DNA of 64,000 nucleotides from positions 1,116,001 through 1,180,000 of the forward strand of contig CP052876.1 of assembly GCA_020881835.1 (NCBI GenBank), read 5' to 3'. The notes beneath the pieces were generated by a model. It was not told the origin of the DNA, did not search any database, and was given only the letters and a program-made list of their open reading frames with translations. This DNA comes from Kineosporiaceae bacterium SCSIO 59966. Its GTDB lineage: Bacteria; Actinomycetota; Actinomycetes; Actinomycetales; SCSIO-59966. Each line of letters begins with the position of its first letter. Within the stretch, counting starts at the first letter, position 1. Both the position numbers and the translations under genes were made by a program. Of this stretch, positions 7,922 through 16,864 are shown piece by piece.

Positions 7922-10402
7922 TCACCGAGGGGCGGTGGCGACGGGGCCGCCGACGGCGTGCACCGGCTGCGGCAGCGGCGTGCCGGACCCGTCGCGGCGT
8001 CCGGTGGGCTCCGGCAGTGGCACCGGCGCCCCGGCGGACGACGTCGCGCGGGCCGGGGCGGGTCCCGCCCATGCCAGCAGCAGCACGTCCTCACCCCGCA
8101 GGAACCGGTGGCAGCGGACGCCGCCGGTGCCGCGGCCCTTGGCGGGGTACTCGGCGAAGGGGGTCACCTTGGCGGTGCCGGGCTCCGTGCCCGGCAGTGC
8201 CGCCGACGACCCGGCCACGGTGACGACGACCGCGTCGGCGTCCGGCGCCACGGCCCCGAACCAGGCGACCCGGGCGTCGTCGGCGACTCGGATCCCCGCC
8301 ACCCCGCCGCCGCCGCGGCCCTGCGGCCGGACGACGTCGGCGGGGAAGTGCAGCAGCTGGGCGTCGGTGGTGACGAGCACGAGGTGCTCCGCGCCGGTGC
8401 CGAGCTCAACTGCCCCGACGACCTCGTCGCCGTCCTTGAGGGCGACGACCTCCCACGCGTCCCGGCTGGCGGGGTAGTCCGGGACCACCCGCTTGACGAC
8501 GCCCCGGGCGGTGCCCAGGGCCAGTCCGCTCGAGCCGGCGTCCAGGGAGCAGACGGTCAGTGGCAGCTCGCCGGGCTCCAGAGCGACGAACTCGCTGACC
8601 GGTGCCCCGCCGGACAGCGACGGCGGGCCGGCGGTCGGCGGCAGGGCGGGGGTGTCGACGACCCCCATCCGCAGCATCCGGCCGCGGTTGGTGACGACGG
8701 CGACCTCGCCGCGTGCGGTGGTGCGCACAGCGGCCACGACGACGTCGTGGGCCGCGCGCTCGGTGACGGTGCCGGCGGGCAGCGGCTCGTCGGTGGCGGT
8801 GCGGGCCAGCAGACCGGTCCCGGACAGCAGCACCCAGCACGGGTCGTCGGTCACCTCCAGCGGCGCGGCGGACGCGGCGGCCGACTGCCCCGACCCCTCG
8901 AGCAGGACGGTCCGCCGTGGGGTGCCGTGGTTGCGGGCCACCTCGGCGAGCTCCTGGCTCACCACGGTGCGCAGGAGCGCCTCGTCACCGAGGATCTCGG
9001 TCAGCTCGGCGATCTCCTTGGCCAGCTGGTCCCGCTCGGCCTCCAGCTCGACCCGGGAGAACTTCGTCAACCGCCGCAGCCGCAGCTCGAGGATGTACTC
9101 GGCCTGCGGCTGGGACAGGTCGAAGACCTCCATCAGCCGGGTGCGGGCGACGTCCGCGTCGTCGGAGGAGCGGATCACCTGGATCACCTCGTCGATGTCC
9201 AGGATGGCCACGAGCAGGCCCTCGACGAGGTGCAGCCGCTCCTGCCGCCGTCCCAGCCGGTAGGAGCTGCGCCGGCGGACGACGTCGAGCCGGTGGTCGA
9301 CGTACACCTCGAGCAGCTCGCGCAGCCCCAGCGTTCGCGGCTGGCCGTCGACGAGGCACACGTTGTTGATCCCGAAGGAGTCCTCCATCGGGGTGAGCCG
9401 GTAGAGCTGCTCGAGGACCGCGTCGGGGTTGAAACCGGTCTTCACCTCGATGACGAGCCGCAGGCCGTGGGAGCGGTCGGTGAGGTCCGTGACTGCCGAG
9501 ACGCCCTGGAGCCTCTTCGCCTGGACGGCCTCCTTGATCTTCTCGATCACCTTCTCGGGGCCGACGCCGTACGGCAGCTCGGTGACGACGATCCCCTTGC
9601 GCCGAGGTGTGACGTTCTCGATCCGGGTGGTCGCACGGGTGCGGAACGACCCGCGACCGGTCGCGTAGGCCTCCCGGACCCCCTCGAGCCCGACGATCTT
9701 GCCGCCGGACGGCAGGTCCGGGCCGGGCACGAACCGCATGAGGTCCTCGAGGGACGCGTCCGGGTGGTCGACGAGGTGACGGGCGGCGTTGACCACCTCG
9801 ACGAGGTTGTGCGGCGCCATGTTCGTCGCCATGCCCACGGCGATCCCGCTCGCCCCGTTGACGAGCAGGTTGGGGAAGGCTGCGGGCAGCACCTCTGGCT
9901 GGGTCAGCTGGTTGTCGTAGTTGGGGACGAAGTCGACGACGTCCTCGCCGAGGTCCGCCGTCATGAGCATCGCGGCGGGCGCCAGCCGAGCCTCGGTGTA
10001 CCGGGGGGCCGCCGGGCCGGCGTCCAGGGAGCCGAAGTTGCCGTGCCCGTCGACGAGCGGCACGCGCAGCGAGAACGGCTGCGCCATCCGGACCAGCGCG
10101 TCGTAGATCGCGGCGTCGCCGTGCGGGTGAAGCTTGCCCATCACCTCGCCGACCACCCGGGCGCTCTTGACGTGCCCGCGGTCCGGGCGCAGGCCCATGT
10201 CCGCCATCTGGAACAGGATCCGCCGCTGGACCGGCTTGAGCCCGTCGCGGGCGTCCGGCAGCGCCCGCGAGTAGATCACCGAGTACGCGTACTCGAGGAA
10301 CGAGGTCTCCATCTCCGAGCCGACGTCGATGTCGACGATCGACTCCTCGAAGTCCTCGGGCGGTGGAGGGGTGCTGGACGCGCGACGGGCCATGGCGGCC
10401 AT
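7922..10402 (-). CDS. parC: DNA topoisomerase IV subunit A (ParC)
   Basis: This is the DNA-breaking subunit of topoisomerase IV, about 826 residues. [17 protein letters not shown] near residue 50 is the winged-helix entrance. RYTEARLA near residue 125 carries the active-site tyrosine. [19 protein letters not shown] is the conserved segment after the active site. The C-terminal third is a beta-pinwheel with degenerate repeats, but I see no canonical GyrA box (QRRGGKG), which supports ParC rather than GyrA. The start is ATG 10402 or ATG 10393; nothing in the sequence decides between them. It lies 66 bp downstream of the M20 peptidase gene on the same strand, so readthrough from that operon is possible. 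Confidence 0.88.
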   Translation of the reverse strand: MAAMARRASSTPPPPEDFEESIVDIDVGSEMETSFLEYAYSVIYSRALPDARDGLKPVQRRILFQMADMGLRPDRGHVKSARVVGEVMGKLHPHGDAAIYDALVRMAQPFSLRVPLVDGHGNFGSLDAGPAAPRYTEARLAPAAMLMTADLGEDVVDFVPNYDNQLTQPEVLPAAFPNLLVNGASGIAVGMATNMAPHNLVEVVNAARHLVDHPDASLEDLMRFVPGPDLPSGGKIVGLEGVREAYATGRGSFRTRATTRIENVTPRRKGIVVTELPYGVGPEKVIEKIKEAVQAKRLQGVSAVTDLTDRSHGLRLVIEVKTGFNPDAVLEQLYRLTPMEDSFGINNVCLVDGQPRTLGLRELLEVYVDHRLDVVRRRSSYRLGRRQERLHLVEGLLVAILDIDEVIQVIRSSDDADVARTRLMEVFDLSQPQAEYILELRLRRLTKFSRVELEAERDQLAKEIAELTEILGDEALLRTVVSQELAEVARNHGTPRRTVLLEGSGQSAAASAAPLEVTDDPCWVLLSGTGLLARTATDEPLPAGTVTERAAHDVVVAAVRTTARGEVAVVTNRGRMLRMGVVDTPALPPTAGPPSLSGGAPVSEFVALEPGELPLTVCSLDAGSSGLALGTARGVVKRVVPDYPASRDAWEVVALKDGDEVVGAVELGTGAEHLVLVTTDAQLLHFPADVVRPQGRGGGGVAGIRVADDARVAWFGAVAPDADAVVVTVAGSSAALPGTEPGTAKVTPFAEYPAKGRGTGGVRCHRFLRGEDVLLLAWAGPAPARATSSAGAPVPLPEPTGRRDGSGTPLPQPVHAVGGPVATAPR

Positions 10403-10468
10403 TGTCGCCGGAGCGTTCCCGTGGTCGCAGGGGGCGCGCCGGGGTCTGTCCACCCGCCAGGGTGGCGT

Positions 10469-11674
10469 TCAGCCGCAGAACCTGCGGACGACGTCCGCGA
10501 GGGCCGCCGTGAACCGGTCCAGCTGGTCGAGGTCCAGCCACTCGTCGGCGGCGTGCAGCCCCCCGCCGGACGGCCCGCACACCAGCGTCGGCACCCCGGC
10601 CGCCTGCCACAAAGCGGACTCCATCCAGTAGGGCGCACCGGCGCGTGCCGGTCCAGCGCCCTGACGGCCGAGCGCGTCCTCGAGGAGCCCGAGCAGCCGC
10701 TCGGTGGCCGGCGACCCGTCGGCCTGCCACGCTTCGCGGGCGAGCACGAGCCTGGCCCGAGCGTCCACGGTCGGGTCCTGTTCCCGCAGCGCCGCGAGCA
10801 GGGCCTGCACCTCCTCCAGCGCCACCGCCGAGGGCTCCCCAGGGACCGTCCGCCGCTCGATCGTCGCGGTCGCCGACCCGGCCAGCACGAACGGTGACGT
10901 CCCGCCGGAGGCGACGGTGGCCATGAGCGACCCCGCCCCTGCCAGGGGGTGGGGGGCTGCCGCGGCGACCCGGCCGTCCGCGGCCTCCACGGCGGCCAGC
11001 AGCCGGCCCAGGTGGGTGACCGCGTTGACTCCCAGCCCGGGCTGCGAGGAGTGCGCGGCCCGTCCGGTGAGCTCCACCTCGACCACGGCGTAGCCACGGT
11101 GGGCGACGACGACGTCGAGCCCGGTCGGCTCGGCCACCAGGCAGGCGTCGGGCAGCTCGCCGCGGTCGGTCAGGTGGCGGATCACCGCCTCGGTGCCGAC
11201 GCTGGCGTGCTCCTCGTCGGTCACGAGGGCGAGCACGACGTCCCCCGGTACGCCGGCCCGGACGGCGGTCTCCGCGGCGACGACCATGCCGGCCACCCCG
11301 CCCTTCATGTCCGCGGCGCCGCGACCCCTGAGCCGGTTCCCCTCGACCCTGGCGCCGAAGGGGTCGGCCATGCCGTCGACGCCGACGGTGTCGAGGTGCC
11401 CGTTGAGGAGCAGTCGCGGCCCGCCGCCCCGGCCCCGGTGGACGGCGAGCAGGCTCGGCCGGCCGCCGGCGTCGATGACGTCCACCGCGAACCCGGCCTG
11501 CTGCAGCCGGTCGCCGAGCATCTTGGCGACCGCGGACTCGCCGGCGGCCCCCGGGACGAGCGCGGGGTTCACCGAGTCGGTCGCGACGAGCCGGACGGCG
11601 AGGTCGAGGACAGCCTGCCGCGCCGGTGCCGCGAGACCGGCCCCGGACGCCGCCGACCGCGAGCGGGACGTCAT
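10469..11674 (-). CDS. M20 family metallopeptidase/deacylase (ArgE/DapE-like)
   Basis: This is a 401-residue di-zinc amidohydrolase of the M20 family, which removes acyl or aminoacyl groups. Zinc ligands are visible: NGHLDTVG, GRGAADMKGG (bridging Asp), TDEEHA (catalytic Glu and ligand), AEPT, and the C-terminal GGGLHAADEWL histidine. The dimerization domain lies between about residues 180 and 290. The start ATG 11674 overlaps the stop of the decarboxylase gene as ATGA, so the two are translationally coupled. The substrate is unknown. Being last in an operon with a PLP amino-acid decarboxylase suggests an acylated amino acid or polyamine, but that is inference. Confidence 0.82.
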   Translation of the reverse strand: MTSRSRSAASGAGLAAPARQAVLDLAVRLVATDSVNPALVPGAAGESAVAKMLGDRLQQAGFAVDVIDAGGRPSLLAVHRGRGGGPRLLLNGHLDTVGVDGMADPFGARVEGNRLRGRGAADMKGGVAGMVVAAETAVRAGVPGDVVLALVTDEEHASVGTEAVIRHLTDRGELPDACLVAEPTGLDVVVAHRGYAVVEVELTGRAAHSSQPGLGVNAVTHLGRLLAAVEAADGRVAAAAPHPLAGAGSLMATVASGGTSPFVLAGSATATIERRTVPGEPSAVALEEVQALLAALREQDPTVDARARLVLAREAWQADGSPATERLLGLLEDALGRQGAGPARAGAPYWMESALWQAAGVPTLVCGPSGGGLHAADEWLDLDQLDRFTAALADVVRRFCG

Positions 11675-13128
11675 GCCACCACCTGCAGCGTGCCCAGCGT
11701 GGGGTCGGCGGCGTAGGCGATTCGGGCGCCCGCGGCGTGGGCCGTGCGCAGCGCGTCGAGTGCCTCGGCCGTGACGAGCTCGCCGGGGGCGAGCACTGGC
11801 ACGCCCGGCGGGTACGGGGCCACCAGCTCGGCGCTCACCCGCCCGACGGCGTCCGGGGCCGGCACCGTGCGGTGCGGCGCGAAGAAGGCGTCCCGGGGCG
11901 TGAGGACGGTGGGGGCCGTCACCGACCACGCCGCCGACGGCAGCGGCTGGCGCGGCGGCCCGACCGGGAGCGCGGCGACCGCGTCCAGGACGGCGGTGAC
12001 GAGCCGGTCGACGGTGCCCTCGTCGTCCGCGACCGTCACCACCGGGACCAGGGTGTCGCGGTCCGCCATCTCGACCGGCACCCCGGCGGCGACCAGCCGC
12101 TCCTCGACGTCGAAGCCGCTCACGCCGGCGCCTGCCAGCAGGACGACGAGCCGGGTGGGGTCGGTCCGGGGTCCGGCGAGCACCTGCAGCCCGTGACGGC
12201 CGTCGAGACGGTCGTGCGCCAGCGTGACGAGGCGCAGGACCTGGTCCAGCAGCCGGGTGCCGTGGCCCGCGAGCAAGGCACGGGCGGCGTCGGTGCTGGC
12301 CAGCACCGCCCCGGCCGGGCTCGTCGTGGCCGTCGCCTCCACCGCCCGGTCCAGCCGGTCGGCGTCCAGCCGGTCGGTGCAGGCCAGGACGAGCGCAGCC
12401 TGCGAGTAGGCCGGCAGCATCTTGTGCGCGCTCGTCACGAACGCGTCCGCGCCCTGTGCCAGGGCGTGCGCCGGCAGGGACGGGTGGAACCCGTGGTGCG
12501 CCCCCCACGCGGCGTCGACGACCAACGGCACCCCGCGCTCGTGCGCTGCCTCGGCCAGTGCTGCGACGTCGCCGCAGCCGCCGACGTAGGAGGGGTCCCC
12601 GACCAGGACGGCCCGCGCGTCCGGTCGGGTCCGCAGCGCCTGCCGGACGGCGTCCGCCGGCACGCCGCCGGGCAGCCCGGTCCGTGGGTCCAGGTCCGGT
12701 CGAACCCAGATCGGCTCGAGCCCGGCCAGCACGAGTCCCAGGAGCATCGAGCGGTGCAGGGTCCGGGAGACCACGACGGCGTCCCCGGGACGGCCGACCG
12801 CCAGGGCGAGCGCCTGGTTGCCGTGGGTCGACCCGCCGACCGAGAACCGGCACACGTCCGCGTCCCACAGCGCCGCGGCTCGCTGCTCGGCGTCGGCGAG
12901 CACCCCGGCGCGCAGCCGGACCGTGTCCAGCCCGCCGTACAGCGGCACGTCCCCGGCCACCACGCTGCCGACAAGGTCCGTGCGCCGCTTGTGGCCCGGG
13001 ATCGTGAACGGGGCCGAGCCGTCGTGCGTGGCGGCGAGGTAGGCGTCGAGCAGCGGCGCGTCCCCGCGCAGGGCGAGCGGGTCACGCGGGTCGGTGTCCT
13101 CAACCAGGAGCGCCACCCACGCCAGCAT
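11671..13128 (-). CDS. Orn/Lys/Arg decarboxylase family PLP enzyme
   Basis: This 485-residue fold-type I PLP enzyme belongs to the Orn/Lys/Arg decarboxylase major-domain family. FTIPGHKRR near residue 43, SVGGSTHGNQALALA near residue 97 (phosphate cradle) and VVDAAWGAHHGFHP (Asp to the pyridine nitrogen) are typical. The Schiff-base lysine lies in VTSAHKMLPAYSQ. The C-terminal part has APYPPGVPVLAPGE, as in this family. It makes a polyamine or amine from a basic amino acid; which one is not readable. It overlaps the upstream acyltransferase by about 29 bp and the downstream peptidase by 4 bp. A slightly later start is possible. Confidence 0.85.
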   Translation of the reverse strand: MLAWVALLVEDTDPRDPLALRGDAPLLDAYLAATHDGSAPFTIPGHKRRTDLVGSVVAGDVPLYGGLDTVRLRAGVLADAEQRAAALWDADVCRFSVGGSTHGNQALALAVGRPGDAVVVSRTLHRSMLLGLVLAGLEPIWVRPDLDPRTGLPGGVPADAVRQALRTRPDARAVLVGDPSYVGGCGDVAALAEAAHERGVPLVVDAAWGAHHGFHPSLPAHALAQGADAFVTSAHKMLPAYSQAALVLACTDRLDADRLDRAVEATATTSPAGAVLASTDAARALLAGHGTRLLDQVLRLVTLAHDRLDGRHGLQVLAGPRTDPTRLVVLLAGAGVSGFDVEERLVAAGVPVEMADRDTLVPVVTVADDEGTVDRLVTAVLDAVAALPVGPPRQPLPSAAWSVTAPTVLTPRDAFFAPHRTVPAPDAVGRVSAELVAPYPPGVPVLAPGELVTAEALDALRTAHAAGARIAYAADPTLGTLQVVA

Positions 13129-14239
13129 AGGCAGACCGGTGTCGGACGTGCCCCGCGCGCGCCGTCCGGGCCCTTTTCAGCATCGCTAACGTCGCTCGGG
13201 AGCCCGGCCCGGCGAACGGGACCACGGCCCAGGCGATCCGCCGTCGCCCCGACCAGACTCTCGACTCCGTGCGGTTTTCCTGTGCCGTGCAGGAGTCGCG
13301 TAGGTCCACCGGGCCGCCGGCGAGGGTGTCCCGGTAGTCCACCAGTAGCTGCACGCCAGGGGAGAAGTCGGCCAGCGACTCGTCGTAGGCGGTCTTGAAG
13401 TGGAAGGCTGATCCACCGGCGTGCAGGGCGGTCTGCATCGCGGCCTCTCCCATGGCCGTACGTAGCGACCGGATCTCCAGCCTGCCCTCTGCTGCGAAGG
13501 CCGCGCACACCTCGCGGAAGAAGGCCGTGTCACCGGATCGCGCCGCCAGCGCTGTCCCTGCCCGGCCCTTCCACCCGGCTGACTCCAGGGCCAGGAACCG
13601 GTCGACAGCACCGGGGTCGGTGCTCACGTCGACCACCTGAACCGGGCCGAGCTCCCGGTCCATCGCTCGCCGCGCTCGTCGCGCGCGGCGGGCGGTCGAG
13701 CCCCCTCGGCCCGCGTTCGCGGGGTCGCCGCGGACCAGCACGGCCCGCTCGTGCTCCTCCCACCGCACGACTTGCCCACCGAGCCCGGCCACGGCCTCTT
13801 CCAGCGCCGCCGCCAGCGGCCCGGCGTCCCCGAGGTCCTCGACCGACCACAGCAGCGCCCCGCGACGGGCTCGCCATGGGGTGCGCAGCAGCGCCTGCAG
13901 CGCCGGGACGGTGGCATCGGCTGCCACGAGCGGTGAGCCGATCAGCAGGTACGGGTGGACCCACGTCGAGAGCACCGGTACCGGCGCCCGGCGGGAGAAG
14001 GTGGCGGGGCGCACCGGGTGGCAGGCCAACCACCGGCTGTCGTGCTCGACGACGAGCAGCCGCAGCCGGTCGCCGCCGGGCAGGTGGCGGACAGCCGGCA
14101 GCACGGCTCCTGGCTCGTGGCAGGGACTCGGCTCGACGGCCGCGCTCGCCAGCTGCCGCCAGCGCTGCAGGTCGGCGTCGGTGAGCCGTGCCGGGTCGAG
14201 CAGCCGACCGGGCGCCGGTCCGGCTTCAGCTCCGCGCAC
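13100..14239 (-). CDS. CelD/FemAB-like GNAT acyltransferase (second copy in operon)
   Basis: This is a 379-residue protein of the BioF2-like/CelD acetyltransferase group. The C-terminal half holds the recognisable domain: VDRFLALESAGWKGRAGTAL, DTAFFREVCAAF, ALHAGGSAFHFKTAYDESLADFSPGVQL. The substrate-binding Lys/Tyr-rich strand FKTAYDES and SPG motif match the family, which transfers acyl or aminoacyl groups during polysaccharide or cell-envelope modification. The basic run RRARRARRAM precedes it. It overlaps the flippase stop by 14 bp and the decarboxylase start by 29 bp. The exact substrate is unknown. Confidence 0.7.
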   Translation of the reverse strand: MRGAEAGPAPGRLLDPARLTDADLQRWRQLASAAVEPSPCHEPGAVLPAVRHLPGGDRLRLLVVEHDSRWLACHPVRPATFSRRAPVPVLSTWVHPYLLIGSPLVAADATVPALQALLRTPWRARRGALLWSVEDLGDAGPLAAALEEAVAGLGGQVVRWEEHERAVLVRGDPANAGRGGSTARRARRARRAMDRELGPVQVVDVSTDPGAVDRFLALESAGWKGRAGTALAARSGDTAFFREVCAAFAAEGRLEIRSLRTAMGEAAMQTALHAGGSAFHFKTAYDESLADFSPGVQLLVDYRDTLAGGPVDLRDSCTAQENRTESRVWSGRRRIAWAVVPFAGPGSRATLAMLKRARTARAGHVRHRSAYAGVGGAPG

Positions 14240-15671
14240 GGCGTAGCACCTCCAGCACCTCCCGAGCAGTGGACCGGCCCGCGACAGCCAGTCCGACGGC
14301 GCCCCCGGCCAGCCCGGCTGCGACCGTCGCGGCGAGCGCCCCGGCGCCGGGGTCCATCACCAGCCGAACCGGCAGCGCCAGGGCGAGGACCCCCACGGAC
14401 ACCGCCAGGGCCGGCATCATTGCCCGGGCGCTGTCCCGCCACGACGTGCCGACGAGCCGGTTCGCCACGACGAGCCGCACCGCGGTGTACAGGACGGCTG
14501 AGACGATGTGCACCGCCGCGACCGCCGTGATCCCGTGGCGGACGAGCGCGAGGAACGCCGCGAGCTCGGTGACGGCGAAGGCGACGTCGAGCCGCAGCAG
14601 AAGACCTGGCCGGCCCAGCGCGGGGAAGATGTCGCCGCTGGCGAAGCCGATCGCGTGCACCCCGGCCGCCAGGGCGAGCAGCGCCGTCGCCGGGACGGCA
14701 GGGGCCCACTGCTGCGACAGCAGCACCGGGACGGCGTCTCGCGCGACCAGGGCCAGTCCGATCCCGGTGGGGAACCCGAAGAGGGTGAGCAGCCGCAACG
14801 CGGTGAGCATCGAGCCGGCGAACCCCTCGGCGCCGGCCCGGCGGGCCCGGGAGTACCAGGGCAGCGCGATGCTCGAGAAGATCCAGTAGAGGTTCTCGAT
14901 CAGCAGCTCCGGCAGGCGGTAGGCCATCGTGTAGTACCCCAGCTCTTGCGGGCCGAGCACGCGGCCGACTACGAGGTAGTCGGCGTTCGAGGACGCCACC
15001 GCCACCGTCTGCACCGCCACGATCGCCACGCCGAAGCGGAGCAGGGCGCCCGCCGCGGTACGATCGAGGGTAAACGCGGGACGCAGCCTGACCAGTAGCC
15101 AGTTGACGACGGTGCCCGCGGTCTCTCCGGCCAGCAGGCCGATGACCAGCGCCCACACTCCCAGGCCGCTCAGCGCCAGCCCGACGGAGACCAGGAGCCG
15201 GGTGACGGCCCTGGCGGCCTCGGCCACGGCGCGTCGGCGGAAGTCGAGGTCCCGGCGCAGGACGGCGTCGTGCACCTGACCGAGCGCCCGGATCAGCAGG
15301 TACAGGCCGATAGCCCGGAACACGCCGTCCTCGTCGGGCACCCGGAAGAATCCGGCGATCGCCGGGGCGGCCAGGACGAACGCAGCGGTCAGCACGATCG
15401 CGACCAGGAGGTTGACGGTGAATGCGGTCTGCACCCGCCGAGTGATCCCCTCCTCCTGCTCGTAGACCACGGCGGACCCGACCCCCAGGTCCAGACCGAT
15501 CTCGATGAGGGCGATCACCGCCATGGCGGCGGCGACGACACCGAAGTGCTCCGGGACGAGGAGCCGGGCCAGCACGAGGGTGGCGACGAAGGTTGCGAGC
15601 TTGCTGGTTCCGAACGCGAAACCTGCCCACAGAAAGCTGGACACGGCCGAGCGCTCCGCCGTCGCGGTCAC
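14226..15671 (-). CDS. Polysaccharide/lipid-linked oligosaccharide flippase (Wzx/MATE-like)
   Basis: This is an integral membrane protein of about 481 residues with some 12-14 hydrophobic helices, of the polysaccharide-biosynthesis (Wzx) branch of the MOP superfamily. Diagnostic stretches are LATLVLARLLVPEHFGVVAAA-like sequence in helix 1-2, LGVGSAVVYEQE, NADYLVVGRVLGPQELGYYT and LPWYSRARR. Such proteins flip undecaprenyl-linked oligosaccharides across the membrane. The start GTG 15671 overlaps the upstream stop as GTGA; the frame is open to 15722. There are no glycosyltransferases in the window, so this operon is not a complete capsule locus. Confidence 0.82.
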   Translation of the reverse strand: MTATAERSAVSSFLWAGFAFGTSKLATFVATLVLARLLVPEHFGVVAAAMAVIALIEIGLDLGVGSAVVYEQEEGITRRVQTAFTVNLLVAIVLTAAFVLAAPAIAGFFRVPDEDGVFRAIGLYLLIRALGQVHDAVLRRDLDFRRRAVAEAARAVTRLLVSVGLALSGLGVWALVIGLLAGETAGTVVNWLLVRLRPAFTLDRTAAGALLRFGVAIVAVQTVAVASSNADYLVVGRVLGPQELGYYTMAYRLPELLIENLYWIFSSIALPWYSRARRAGAEGFAGSMLTALRLLTLFGFPTGIGLALVARDAVPVLLSQQWAPAVPATALLALAAGVHAIGFASGDIFPALGRPGLLLRLDVAFAVTELAAFLALVRHGITAVAAVHIVSAVLYTAVRLVVANRLVGTSWRDSARAMMPALAVSVGVLALALPVRLVMDPGAGALAATVAAGLAGGAVGLAVAGRSTAREVLEVLRRARS

Positions 15672-16744
15672 CGTCGGTCCCAACCGGTCAGACGCCCGAG
15701 CGCCCAGTGGACGGTCCGCCACGTCGGCCGCACGACGAGGAGCCGGACGTCGCAGCGTGTCCGTGTGCTGTACTCGGCCTTGTAGTCCTCGTCACCGCGC
15801 AGCAGGTCGTACTCGCGCCGGCCCTCGCGGGCAGCGGCGAGGATCGTCTGACACATTGCCGTCCGGCCGGGCGCGTGGCCGTGCTCAGGGGAGAACCCGC
15901 TCTGGTAGCTGAAGGCCCGGTCGTCCAGGAGCAACATGTACTCCACTGCGGCGACGGCCTCGTCGACGACGAGCCGGCCGAGCCTGGCGAGCCCCGACGC
16001 CATGAGCCGCGGGACGACGAGGTGGTGGAAGGTGCGCAGTGCCGGGGTGGCGAACACCTGGGACGCGGCGCCGAAGCGTGCCGTATGCAGTCGGATCAGC
16101 GTGTCGAGCAACGGGGCGGCACGGCCCGGGTCGGTCACGAGGTCGAAGCCACCACCGGAGCGCCAGGCGCGTCGCATGCCGCGTCGCGAGCGTCGCTGCA
16201 GCATCTCCAACACGGCCGGTGCCGACTCGCCGACGAGGTCGACGACCGGGACCGGCTCGATCTCGTGGCGGAGCAGCAGCGCGGTGGGGGTGCGCCGCGT
16301 CCCGGCGGTCAGCGCCGAGGCGAGCGCGCCCTCCCCGTCCAGACCTGCCATCTCGGTGACGTCCCACCCGGTGCCACGGCGCAGGTACTCGGTAACGGCT
16401 TCGGCGACCTGCTCGCGTCGCGGCGCCACCGCGACGACGTCGAGGTGATCGGGGTCCAGGACGCCGCTGCCAGCCGCCTCCAGCCGGCGCAGTTTTCCTG
16501 GCTCCCCGCCCAGTTGGACCGGGAACAGCCCGATGGGGGCTCCGCCGTCCCGGACGACGAGGACGCGGGCGCGGCGGCTCAGTTCCGGGACGTCGGCGAA
16601 CGCAGAGAACCACTCCCAGGTGAGGAACGGCGTGCCGACCCCCTGAGCGTCCTGCAGCGACCGCCACACGCCTGCCAGTGCCCGGTCGTCCGCACGGCGC
16701 GACTCGACGGTCGTCGTCCTGCCGGTCACGTGCAGCGACAGCAT
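15668..16744 (-). CDS. CelD/FemAB-like GNAT acyltransferase, first gene of operon
   Basis: This 358-residue member of the CelD/BioF2-like acetyltransferase family begins MLSLHVTGR. TPFLTWEWFSAFADV near residue 37 and VLVVRDGGAPIGLFPVQL are the N-terminal GNAT-like half. RRSRRGMRRAWRSGG, LHTARFG, and YMLLLDDRAFSYQSGFSPEH are the C-terminal signature. It ends with DEDYKAEYSTRTR, also typical. ATG 16744 has GAGGGGG a few bases upstream, so this is taken as the operon start. It overlaps the flippase by GTGA. Paralogy with the gene at 13100 suggests two related transfer steps on the same exported product. Confidence 0.75.
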   Translation of the reverse strand: MLSLHVTGRTTTVESRRADDRALAGVWRSLQDAQGVGTPFLTWEWFSAFADVPELSRRARVLVVRDGGAPIGLFPVQLGGEPGKLRRLEAAGSGVLDPDHLDVVAVAPRREQVAEAVTEYLRRGTGWDVTEMAGLDGEGALASALTAGTRRTPTALLLRHEIEPVPVVDLVGESAPAVLEMLQRRSRRGMRRAWRSGGGFDLVTDPGRAAPLLDTLIRLHTARFGAASQVFATPALRTFHHLVVPRLMASGLARLGRLVVDEAVAAVEYMLLLDDRAFSYQSGFSPEHGHAPGRTAMCQTILAAAREGRREYDLLRGDEDYKAEYSTRTRCDVRLLVVRPTWRTVHWALGRLTGWDRR

Positions 16745-16864
16745 CCAGCCCCCTCGGTCCCCGGACTCCGACGCTAACCAGCCCCAGGCGCCCGAGGTGG
16801 GCGGTTCTGCGAAACCCGTGCTGGGTGATCTGCCTGGAACCGCGCCAGGGGGCACACTGCCGCC

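Noticed and set aside
10469-12868. A single 799-residue protein from the M20 frame
   Set aside because: The upstream 398 residues are a shadow of the decarboxylase gene. The M20 protein begins at ATG 11674 within an ATGA overlap.
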